Positions 26,880 to 36,730 of a stretch of 64,000 nucleotides of DNA are shown here, piece by piece. The translations under genes and the position numbers were made by a program. Where the stretch lies: contig JAPEVC010000122.1 in assembly GCA_027946555.1 (NCBI GenBank), positions 43,550 through 107,549 of the forward strand, read 5' to 3'. The notes below the pieces were generated by a model, which was not told the origin of the DNA, ran no database searches, and saw nothing but the letters and a program-made list of their open reading frames with translations. This DNA comes from Gnomoniopsis sp. IMI 355080. Its lineage: Eukaryota; Ascomycota; Sordariomycetes; Diaporthales; Gnomoniaceae. The first letter of the stretch is position 1. Each line of letters opens with the position of its first letter.

Positions 26880-27205
26880 GAGTGATTATCAGATGGGTTT
26901 TGAGCTAAGCAACAGGTAGCAGTATGTAGAAGCAGATGAGCTTGACTCCGATTCTGGGATTCGTCGGCAGGGAAACGGAAGTGATATAGTTCCTAAAGAC
27001 TTAAACGTACCTATACAAGTATTTATCTCGGTTTCAATCAAGTTATCTTACTAATAAAGCAGAAAAGGAAGGTCGCATGTAACAATAAGTGAATTTCCCA
27101 TCTGAAGCGAGGTGGTCAATCTGGATCGCATCCACGGTCTTAAATTAAAGGCTCGAAGCATTTCTATCCACAGGATAGAACGTGGTTCCTGTAGGCATGG
27201 ATACA
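26880..27205. other. Short convergent spacer
   Basis: Tail-to-tail spacer of 326 bp between the ankyrin/ZZ gene and the coiled-coil gene. AATAAAG at 27052-27058 could serve as a + strand polyadenylation signal. Confidence 0.45.
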
Positions 27206-28788
27206 TCAACAGAGGACCTCCGCCTTCATGATCACAGTGTCAGGGCTGTGCTCGTACAATTCGCCATCCATGTTGCCTGATTTGTACAACGCAGGTGATA
27301 TGAACACCCTGACAGGTTTAAAGCACTGTAGCTCGCTGGCCTGTGGATTCTTATCTTCTTCCTCGTATGCACTTATATCTTCCATATCTCTTGCATGGAA
27401 AGCCACTCGACTGGGCTCTAAGTTGTTCGACCGTCTTCCCAGGCTGGATCCGGGATAACGGACAGACCAGCAAGCCTTTTGGTGTCGAAGCTTGTAGGAG
27501 AGGCACAGTGCTGATGTGAATATGGGTATCAACATGTCAGACAATTCATTCTCTTGCTGGGTTTTGTCGGTCCATGGCCCAATGAGATGTGCCATTTCAT
27601 CAGCCTGTGATTTGATGTATGCTTTCGCGGAGGCCTCCCACGTTTCTGGAGAGTCTCCAAATACTCTCCCCAACAAAGCTATGGTGGAGACTCGCCAAGC
27701 GTGGAAGTCTTTCAAAGACATCTTGAGACCTGCCACTTTTTTAGCAAAATATCGAGATTGGAACGAGCGTCACTGAAACTGGGGAGACGGCGCACCTGAA
27801 AACAAAAGCTTGCTTTCTATCGAATGCAATGCCTGGTGGACATCGACAGGTAGCCAATGATCCATGGTGATGGATGGCCTATCTCCACGCTGTGGAAGGT
27901 TTCTCATAAAGCCATCAACTATCTCAAGACCTATCAGACCACGAAGGAACATCCTGCGGGCCTTTAGACCCCCAAGCATATCGGAAAGATTTTCGAGTGA
28001 CTTGATTTCAGGTAGAACACTCAAAAGTCTCTCTTTTTCTTCAGATTTTGTGATATGGTCGGTTCTCAGTGTTGAAGAGCTGCTATGAATCTTCTGTACG
28101 AAGGTCTTTACCGTGTTGAAAAGCTGGCGTGTGGCTGCTTTAATGGCGTCGTCTTGCTCCTGGTACTCGAGTGTCATGTCTTTGCTTCTGACTGATGCTA
28201 GGAGTCTATCGTTCTCCTTGGAAAGTTCCATGAGTTTGGCATTGGCTTGACGAAGGGACTCGTCTGCCAATGTGGAATAGATGCCAGTGTCCTTGACTTG
28301 ATGATTTTGAGGTTCATCGATTCCGCCTTGACCGACTGCGTCTTGATAGCCTATTTCCTTGCTTTTGTTCGTACGGGAACCCTCGGCGCGTGAGGGATCG
28401 AACCTTGTCCTGTCTTTCTTGCTCTGGGCGGGAACAGGATCCTTGGACTGATCCGGTTTGTTGGAGTTTGGGGAGGGCGGAGCCTTCAAACTCGTTGATT
28501 GATCATTGTGATCGAGCTTTTTCCGATTCTGAGCTAGCGAATGCCCTGGACATAGAACCTCGTCAGCCATGTGTTTTTCCATGGGTGGATGGTAAGGAAA
28601 TTGGATGTTTTACCTTTTCTATGCCCAGGGCCAGTGCGGTCCTTTGTTGGAAGGGCTGTTGGCAGATACAAATTAGGGTCTCTCTTAGAACCACCTTCTG
28701 AATCGCTTGAATTATGGTCTTTCGATGGAAGCTGGACGCCTATCGAGGCACCAGCCCGGAGTGCCAAGTCTTTGAAGGACGACATCAT
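27206..28788 (-). CDS. Hypothetical protein with disordered and coiled-coil regions
   Basis: Three minus-strand exons (28788-28614, 28545-27796, 27729-27206) give 482 aa. Intron 1 is GTAAAA...CCAG with a GCTGAC branch site. Intron 2 (66 bp, GTGCGC...GCAG) removes an in-frame TGA and joins SKLLFSG to LKMSLKDFHAWR in the same frame. The first 150 residues are polar, Lys/Ser/Pro-rich and probably disordered. Residues 150-190 (LRQANAKLMELSKENDRLL) form a likely coiled coil. The rest is predicted helical, with no TM segment and no catalytic motif. I do not recognise the family. It is head-to-head with the GTPase gene, which suggests possible co-regulation, but nothing else indicates function. Confidence 0.7.
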
Positions 28789-29720
28789 CCAGGGTCGAAT
28801 CACCTGTGACAGGTGACAGTCGCTAATACCTTGCCGCAGATCCTAATTGAAGAGCGTCCGATGCCCAACACAGATGAATTTGAGGTCTAGATTCGAAGGC
28901 AAAGAAGAAACCGTGTGCAGCGGATATAAGGACGGAACAACGCTTCGTGAAACTTATGAGTGCTTGTATGAGTTCGACCAGGACGGATATGTTGGTCTAG
29001 GGGAGTCTTCCAAATTGCGAAACTGTAATGTTAAAGAGTCCACGTTTTTTTTTGCTGAGGCCGTGACCATCGCAGCAATTTAGGCGACTTTTAGCAAACA
29101 TGGACCACGCATTCAGTGAGTCTATCTCTTGCATACCCAGCGGCAACATTGCATATCGTTGTGCCAATTCGTACGACAGACAAGGGATACAAAAATATAT
29201 CCCCAGTCGCCCGTCGATTTCAGCCTCGTACGGAAGATGCCCCAACAGACACGTCCATTGGTACAGTTGAGCGCTAAACTGAAGATGCCAAACTGCATAT
29301 GTATACCAATTCCTTGTGTCCGAAATGGTGCCGAGCGGTAAGCACTCACACCCTCTTTCATGCAGGTTGCTCTCTGGCGACGTGTACAGCGTGTGGCTCG
29401 GCGGCTCAAGCAGCAGGCTGAGGGCGGCAGCAGAGCCTCAGAGGTCGGGGGGAGGGGAGGGGGCCACTTTTGGCCACCCAGACTGTAAGTCAGGACTCGA
29501 GCCTGGAGAATCGAGGGACTCCACTCCCAATTTCCGTCTTTTCCAAGATATGACCCCTCTTCATTGTTCATGTTTCTCATTGAGTTCGTAATCTTAGACC
29601 TCAAAATAACAGGCCGATTTTTATACCAATCTTTCAGGGTTTGATCAATATCTAGGGATGCAGCACGCTTAAGTCGCCCCGAGCTTGCTCAAGTGTCAAC
29701 ACGAGTGTTCTGCCGTGAAC
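28789..29720. other. Shared divergent promoter region
   Basis: 932 bp separate the start codons of the coiled-coil gene (-) and the GTPase gene (+). 29390-29530 is GC-rich with repeated CAGCAG/GCCTC-like words and open frames on both strands, perhaps a transposon relic. No clear gene is seen. Confidence 0.45.
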
Positions 29721-30899
29721 ATGTCTACAGCCCCCTTCACCCGCGAGGAGATGTTGGAATTTGGTAACAACTCGGGGATGGCGAACTTGCCAGTCATCGT
29801 AGTTGTCGGTCTTACTGGATCAGGGAAAAGTCACTTCATCAACAAGCTTGCTGGCCGCACAGTTGTAAACGAGGGTGCGAACCTTGCCTCATGTAAGCTG
29901 TTTCTTGATGGATTTCCTAAGTTACAAGCGTCTTCTTTGATCTATGCTAACAAAAAAAAATCTTTTTGGTTGACAGGCACACAAATATGCCAGCCCATCC
30001 CCGTCAACGTGGGCCAGACAAGGGCCATCATCATCGATACGCCTGGCTTCAATGATAGCTTCCGATCTGACGCGGAAATCTTGCATGAGATCACTGAAAA
30101 ACTTACCAAACAATACCTGATGGGAGCGCAACTCAAGGGGATTATCTACATTCATAGTATTGCCGAAGTGAGGTTTGGCAATAACGCCGTCCAGAATCTC
30201 AACACCCTGCGTAGGATGTGTGGCGATGAGGCTCTCTCTAACGTCATGTTGGTGACCAGTCGCTGGGAACATGTGGAACAGTATAAGGCGGCCGCCCGAG
30301 AGAGGGAGCTCAGAGAAGAGTTCTGGAGGGAGATGCTTTGCAAGGGATCCAAGATGAATCGATTTCTTGGAGACCACCACTCGGCCACAGCCCTTGTTTG
30401 TCAGCTTCTTGAGAGCGACAGCTGTGTTCTCAATATCCAACGTGAGCTTTCGGAAGAGGACAAGATTTTGTATCAGACATCAGCTGGGTCATGGATCGAT
30501 AGCGACATCGAAAAGGGCACGACTAAGCAGGCCGAGCAAAGTGGGTTCGATTCTGTCGCGGATCTACGCCGGGCACTAGGAACAAACGACGAAGAAGCGT
30601 GCAGAAGGCACAAGATAGACCGTGGCTCGGAAATTGCTAAGTTGAGAAGGGCAGATGAGCAACAGATGCTATTGCGGCAGCCGGTGTCACGAAATGTTCG
30701 CATGGAAGTCCGGAAGGGAAGAACTAAGCATCTCTTGAAGATGGGGAAACTCGGCCTGCGTGCATTTCCTCCTATTCTTTCTTTCATTGGGATGTTTTCC
30801 GGGAGTCCAATGCCTGGTGTTTTGGAAATCATTAAGGACTGGTTTGGCTCATTGGCATTAGAGCTGTTTGGATCAGATGATGGATCAGATAGTGATTGA
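29721..30899 (+). CDS. AIG1-like (GIMAP/TRAFAC-type) P-loop GTPase
   Basis: Exons 29721-29892 and 29977-30899 give 364 aa. The 84-bp intron (GTAAGC...ACAG) is a multiple of three without a stop, so it reads through as coding. Removal is supported because it yields the continuous ANLASCTQICQPIPVNVG. GTPase motifs are Walker A GLTGSGKS (30-37), the DTPGF switch (78-82) and TSRWEHV at the usual G4 position, which lacks a canonical (N/T)KxD as in other fungal relatives. A charged helical region follows. The C-terminus has hydrophobic stretches (PPILSFIGMF, DWFGSLALELF) that could contact membranes, then an acidic end. Related GTPases in plants and vertebrates act in immunity and at membranes; the fungal members have no established role. 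Confidence 0.85.
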   Translation: MSTAPFTREEMLEFGNNSGMANLPVIVVVGLTGSGKSHFINKLAGRTVVNEGANLASCKLFLDGFPKLQASSLIYANKKKSFWLTGTQICQPIPVNVGQTRAIIIDTPGFNDSFRSDAEILHEITEKLTKQYLMGAQLKGIIYIHSIAEVRFGNNAVQNLNTLRRMCGDEALSNVMLVTSRWEHVEQYKAAARERELREEFWREMLCKGSKMNRFLGDHHSATALVCQLLESDSCVLNIQRELSEEDKILYQTSAGSWIDSDIEKGTTKQAEQSGFDSVADLRRALGTNDEEACRRHKIDRGSEIAKLRRADEQQMLLRQPVSRNVRMEVRKGRTKHLLKMGKLGLRAFPPILSFIGMFSGSPMPGVLEIIKDWFGSLALELFGSDDGSDSD

Positions 30900-31882
30900 T
30901 TCCATAGTTCCAAATCCAGAATACCAGACTTTGTACGCTTTTTGTTGGAATTGAATACCTAAGTACTATTTCAGGCTGAGCTATTCTCGAACTGTAAGCG
31001 AAATATGAAATCACATCATACCAACCTGGGACCAGTGAGCAGTATGTACCCGAGAGTGTCTCTAGACTAAAATACATACTAAACACCTGGGCAGTGATAA
31101 CAGTCATGAAATTTGTGGGAGTCGGCTAGGCTGTTCCCCAGTGTGGACAGCATAGAATATTCTACAACAATCGACTGCAGCTTTTTCATTTGGCATTTCT
31201 GTCCTAGCATTCTTTCGAACGCGCATAAGTACTGAAAGCCTACCACTTATCGACTCTAGGTGGGGAGATCTTCCGTCGGGAATTAGAAGGGTACAAGGGA
31301 AATGGGTTGATCACCTTTGACGATCACGGGCTCTGAGACCCAGAGCACAGGACCATTTCCCCCGGAGAGGGGATCAATTGCATTGCAATGTGCTACCCCC
31401 TACACAATAGGTGCGTTCCAAGGCCCCGCCCAAATTAGCTCCGTGTCGTGTCTTCTGGGAGGCGACACGCAGCATGCTGACGGTGGTTTGTTTGTACCCT
31501 AAGTCTTCATGGTATTTTCAGGCGCTTGAACAACCACTGCCAGAGACTTACTTTACGTGTGGGTGAGACTATGCTGATAGAGGGTATGCAGGTAATCAAT
31601 CAATGTCAGCTGTTGGAGACAAGCTACCTAGGTAGGCAGGCAGTCTGACTGAAGTATCTACATCTCACAGCTGCAGGAAGTAAGATAAGTGTGTAAAGGG
31701 TGCACTCCTGCACAAACTCTAATAATCCTGTGCCAAACGTTACATTGCATTAGTTACGAGGGCTTAAAACGCGCGGCTCGAGCGCGGCTGGAGCCTCGGA
31801 GCCTCAATTGCCCCCAGACTCTAGTACGCGGGACATTTACTAAAGTCTGCGAGAGCCTTATGAATGCATAGACCGGCCCCCC

Positions 31883-31926
<44 letters not shown>

Positions 31927-32718
31927 TTTTCAGTGGCGCTTGCAAATACGAGTCAGAGCCACGCGCCTTCAGAAGTTCAGCCTCAGAGCCTGATCAACTT
32001 TAGAAAGGTTTGGTCAGATATTCTCCGCGCCAATCTTTGAAATTTTGACAAGTTCCGACGTAACTCAAAATGATGCCCGAAACGTCTTCTCCAAGTTGAC
32101 ACACACCTCCGTATGAAGCAGCTAGAGAGTAATAGGCCGGAGGATATCTGCAAGATACCTGTCTGCCCGGATGGATGCTCAGCTGGCCCCTTCCTGCCCT
32201 CCATGACATAACCGCCCACAACAACTACTGGCTACCGTATATCTGAGGATCCGTCGTGTCTAATCATGGCGAGTAGAATGATGGAATATATCGCCTGCAG
32301 TCTAAGCAGCCGAGAAAATGATACCTGAATAGTACCCCAGAAGGTGAGAGGACACGTAACAACGCTGCAATAGGTGCCCCTTCAATCAAAGAGACTGACC
32401 GATGGTCCAATTGGGCAATCGCAGCATCCGATGAGCGGCTAGGGGAACAAGCAAATCGCCTGCCCCAGTGCGGTAATGAATTGATGTATGATGATCGAAC
32501 CTGAGTACCTACGTAGAAATCTTGCACTTTGTGTGGCCTATAATAAGTTTCAGGCAAAACCCAAATTATTTGAAAAGCAAGAACATAATCTAGGTCAGGT
32601 AATTCGATTGCGTCTTGGTTTCTATGTTTCATAGTGCCCAATTCTCTTACTGGTGCTACAAGCTTCTGTCACTGACATTCAGAGCCTGAGCTCCACGACG
32701 CGCAGCAGCACAAGCATA
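30900..32718. other. Intergenic region with microsatellite
   Basis: Holds a (CA)n tract at 31885-31923, a CTACCTAGGTAG palindrome at 31624-31635 and a GC-rich, CTCGAGC-containing segment at 31770-31830 resembling that near 29400. Short frames lack motifs. The last few hundred bases are the Hsp70-like promoter; no heat-shock element array is evident. Confidence 0.45.
31885..31923. repeat. (CA)n microsatellite, 39 bp
   Basis: Perfect CA dinucleotide repeat, 19.5 units. Likely length-polymorphic. Confidence 0.95.
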
Positions 32719-35410
32719 ATGAGTCAATCACGTAACGAGAAATCAATCGTGGTGGGTATCGACTTTGGCACCACGTGAGTAGCATAATACAGCTTGCATT
32801 CAGAAGTGATACTTACAGCTTGAGTCTAGGTATTCCGGCGTGTCCTGGGCCTTCAGTGGGACGGCTAGCAATATCCGACTCATTCAAGACTGGCCAAACC
32901 CTATAGCCAATAACGCCAACTCCGACAAAGTGCCGAGCAAAATCAGCTACCAAGAAGATGGACAAGTCAAAAATTGGGGCTACGAGGTCAAGACCAACGA
33001 TGACCACTTCCATTGGATGAAGGTCCTATTGGAGCCGGATTCCGAGAAAACCAAAGCTACTGAAGCCATCAAGCAGTGCAATACTCTCCTAGAGAAGCTT
33101 AACAAAACACTGGACAACGTGGTATCAGATTATCTTCGTGCTATTTGGATCTATACAAAAGAGGACATACGCAAAAGGGTCGATGAGGACGACTGGGAGA
33201 CAACATATACGATCAGGGTAGTCCTCACTGTGCCCGCGGTCTGGAGCCAGACGGCCAAATATAGGACACATAAAGCAGCCATCATGGCGGGACTCAGTGA
33301 CAAGATCCAGCTGGTCACCGAGCCTGAAGCCGCTGCTCTGGCTACTCTCAGCGGAAAAGCAGAAACGAGTTCGCTCAAGGTAAGGCCAATACGTTTTCGT
33401 GCCCAGCCTCCGTCAAAGCTGATACGTATTCATGGAACAGACAGGCGATGTTTTTGTGGTTTGTGATGCTGGTGGAGGCACGGTTGTATGTGACAACCCT
33501 TCTTCTCACTCCCTTCTCCCCAGTACATAGGTGATGAAACTAACAATGACGTTGACAGGATCTCATCAGCTACGAAATAAAATCAACGGAACCACTTCTT
33601 ATGGGAGGATGCGTCCCCGGAGCTGGTAAGTAATAACCGTATTCAATGAATTGCAGTTCAAGATGGAACAGATAGACCAATTTGAGCATTGATGCTAATC
33701 ACACACCTACATGTCAGGGGATTTGTGTGGATCTGTATTCCTCAACATTGCGTTCACGCGGTACATAAAGACTCTTGTGGGCGAAACCCAATACGAAGAA
33801 ATCAAACCCAGGAACAAGATTAAGATGGAAGCGGAATTCGAAATTGGACCCAAGCGTCGCTTCCGTGGCGACTCGAGCGAGTTCACCGTTGACCTCGTCG
33901 GCGTCAAGAACGATGAAGAAAATGGAATTTCAGAGGATGTAATCACTCTCAAACCGTCAGTCTCAGCGATTTCCCATTCTACTTCATCTTTGTAATTCCA
34001 GCAGAGGGTTTGACCAAGTGATGTTTAGGACTGCAATTCAAGGCTTATTCGACGACGTGTGCGGAAGAATCGACAACCTCGTCGATAACCAGATACGTGC
34101 TGTGGAGATGAAGGATCTCAAAGTGAAGGTCTGCTCTCATCCTGAAGGCTCCTTCCTAGTTATTATTTCTCTCATTGGGGCTGACAACTTCTACTATCAT
34201 CACAGGCCATCTTGCTTGTTGGCGGATTTGGCGAAAATAAATATCTGCATCAACGACTTGAGACGACATACCGGTCGAAAGAGATCAGAGTGATGCAAGT
34301 CAACGGATCGTGAGTCTTTCATATGTTCCCTGAGAATGGGCCTGAAAGCCCCCCAGCATCCAGATGTGTATATATGGACTTTATTCATGCTGACTGTATA
34401 TCTTTCACCCTAGCTGGTCAGCAATATGCCGTGGTGCGACGATGTGGGGACTCGCAAACCCCCCACAGCAGCCAGCAGATCGGAATGGCTGGTACGGTGG
34501 ACGATATGGTGAACAGCCGCAGCGTCCCACTTCCCCTACGCCTATCAAGCCTTCGCACAGTCCTGAGTCTACAGAGCCTTCGCAAACTCCTCGCTTCCCA
34601 CCGCAGCGCCCCGTGAGCCCACAAGCAGCCCCATTGGATCATATCAAGGCGGCAGCTGCTTCTAAGATCTCGATTTCATCGTTCATGCCGCCATCTCCGC
34701 ATGGAAGAACCTCTCTGGTAAGCTACGGAGTGGCACGTGACGTCCCTTTCGACGAACAAAAGCATGAGTTCCAGGATCGCCAATGGAACCCGGTCTTGGG
34801 TATCCATGAGGCAGCGAACCAGATGATTTGGCTCATAAAAAGGGTGTGTTTGATTCCCCCGTCCCTTCACCATAAAACTTGTCCAGTCTGCTGATCTCAT
34901 AGTCTTTAGGGCGAGGATATCAGGTCATACAGAGCAGTGGACTATAGACTCGGGCCCTTCCATGTGCAAGTCAACAGGAGGAGCGTTGAGGTTGAGCATT
35001 TCCACGAGGAATGCAAGTTGTACTATTGTCGCAGCCCCGTCCCTCCAATGAGAAAAGACCATAGTAAGTTTTGTTACCTTCCACCAATTCAAAACCACAA
35101 ATCTTCTAATCGGTTGTGCACGTTTACTGTAATAGCCGTGGAGATTGCAAGCGAATGCTTCGTCTCAGTCGCCCAGAACCTGATCTACAAGAAGGCAAAG
35201 ACTATTAAGGGCAAGGCTGATAGGAAAAAGTGGCAAGAAGTCTATTTGGATATATATCTTAAGCTAGACTATACCGGCATAGACTACGAAGTTGGGTACG
35301 AAGGAATCCAGGTTGGCGAAGGAGGATGTGATTATTTTGAAGAGGAACGGGACGAAGATACGTCCAGCATCGGAGAGTGCCACAAGGGTAAGGCTGTCGG
35401 ATCTCCATAA
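32719..35410 (+). CDS. Hsp70-like ATPase (HSPA12-type fungal family)
   Basis: Ten exons: 32719-32774, 32830-33379, 33441-33485, 33559-33625, 33718-33955, 34002-34128, 34206-34309, 34414-34843, 34910-35063, 35136-35410. They give about 681 aa with all phases consistent. Actin-like ATPase motifs are all present: GIDFGTTYSG (phosphate 1, 13-22), CDAGGGTVD (phosphate 2, 210-218) and ILLVGGFGENKYL (adenosine, 363-375). SWSAICRGA follows. A proline-rich stretch of about 70 aa then interrupts the protein before VSYGVARDVPFDEQKH and the C-terminal beta region. The family differs from canonical chaperone Hsp70 in lacking a normal substrate lid and is multiplied in filamentous fungi with unknown function. 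The end may differ: GTAAGG at 35388 and TAG at 35448 would splice to a shorter tail ending at 35468. Confidence 0.85.
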
Positions 35411-35938
35411 TGCCATTGTCGACTCGAACTGTGTACTATTCTTCCTAGGGGATAGATTGAAATTGTAAGTGCAAGATTGCCTATAAGGCTGAAGTAGTAC
35501 TTAGTAGTTTTGTTCCAGACACGAGGCAAATTCTCTTAGATATCAGTAACAAAGGCAATTGTTACGTCTGCACAACTGGCCCCTCCCCCCCGGGCCCAGT
35601 CCTTACTTTGTGACTTGTCATTCAATAAAGACCCTGGAAAGCCCAAGAGATATCAATACCACACCAGCAACATTATCTCGAGTGGGCTACTGAAGTCTAG
35701 TAGTAACTCCAGCGCCAGCAGATACAGGCTTCCAAAATTCACAGCCTGACCCCCCATTTATGAATGAATGCCCTCATGTCCCGGCTCCCCTCCTCTTCTT
35801 GAAAGAACCAGCCACAGGACCCCATAGACTCCAAAAACCACTAGGCCCCTAGCAAGCATGGCCAAGCATCAAAACCACATGTCCTATCTGCTTATCCACA
35901 TAAGACGTCCAGGTAGGCTTAGGCAAGCTTGAGGTATC
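35411..35938. other. Intergenic spacer
   Basis: Convergent spacer between the Hsp70-like gene and the microprotein gene. No ORF or repeat of note apart from short C runs near 35580. Confidence 0.5.
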
Positions 35939-36146
35939 TCAATAGCTGTCCTTGTCAGGGTCGTCGGGCTCGCATTTGTGGCCTTGGCCTACCCCATACC
36001 TGAGTTGAATATCAGTTTGAAAATATCTTTTACACATGGAGGAGACTCAAGAAGGGCAATTGAGCGTTGATTTATTCCACATACCAGCAGTTGCAGATGC
36101 TGCACTTGACGACCTCGACCGTCGGACCGTTGGACTCGGAGGACAT
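35939..36146 (-). CDS. Cysteine-containing microprotein of 40 aa, two exons
   Basis: Exon 1 (36146-36085) starts ATG and ends in TGCTG before GTATGT. Exon 2 (35999-35939) follows an acceptor CAACTCAG. The 85-bp intron contains stops, so only splicing gives one frame, and the frame then closes at TGA after 40 codons. The product begins MSSESNG and carries VVKCSICNCWYGVGQGHKC followed by an Asp-rich tail. CxxCxC with a downstream HxC could bind zinc; this is inference. It has no signal peptide or TM segment. The clean donor, acceptor and phase agreement in such a short span are the main evidence. I do not know a named family. Chance cannot be excluded without transcript or comparative data. Confidence 0.55.
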
Positions 36147-36730
36147 TCTTATGGTGGGGATTGATTCGACTGTTGTGCGGAAATTTAAAGAGCAGTGCGT
36201 AGAAATATGTGAGGGTCTGCCGGTGTGTGTCCTTTTATTGACAATGATAATTCTTGGTGTGTGTGTGTGTGTGTGCGTGTGTGTGTTTGTGTGTCCACGG
36301 ATATGTGTTGGATGAAGGCAGAGAAACCTAAAAAGCCTGGTATCAAAGCAAACTATATAGTATCTTCTTTGGTGAGCAGTCAGTATCTATGTGTATGTCC
36401 CATTCACTAGAGATAAGATACTTGGTCGAGAGCCATTAAAGAACGAAGCCACCCAATTTGTAAAAGACTGTCACCCACTCATTAGGCATCTTCACAGTCC
36501 AAGGGATTCAATAAAGATACCAGTGACTCAGCTTTTGGCGATTGACAGATGGTCTACTGAAGCTTGGCTCTTCGAATATGATTGCCAATCAGCAACAATA
36601 CATTTTTACATGAACCTTGAATCAGACAGATTGCTCGAGAGATCAAAGGGTAAGTAAGACATTAAAAATAACTACCCACCAATACCCAGATTGCTCATGG
36701 ATATGTCTATACCACTATGTCTATTCCCCC
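36147..36730. other. Intergenic region with GT microsatellite
   Basis: Contains an imperfect (GT)n tract and weak short frames. It is the likely promoter of the microprotein gene and the 3' region of the F-box gene. Confidence 0.5.
36257..36294. repeat. Imperfect (GT)n microsatellite, 38 bp
   Basis: GT dinucleotides interrupted by CGT and TTT. Inverted in sense relative to the (CA)n tract on the other side of the Hsp70-like gene. Confidence 0.9.

Noticed and set aside
27770..27772. Nonsense mutation or stop readthrough in the coiled-coil gene
   Set aside because: A 66-bp GT-AG intron removes this TGA and joins the flanking frames. The context TGA CGC is not the known strong fungal readthrough motif TGA CTA.
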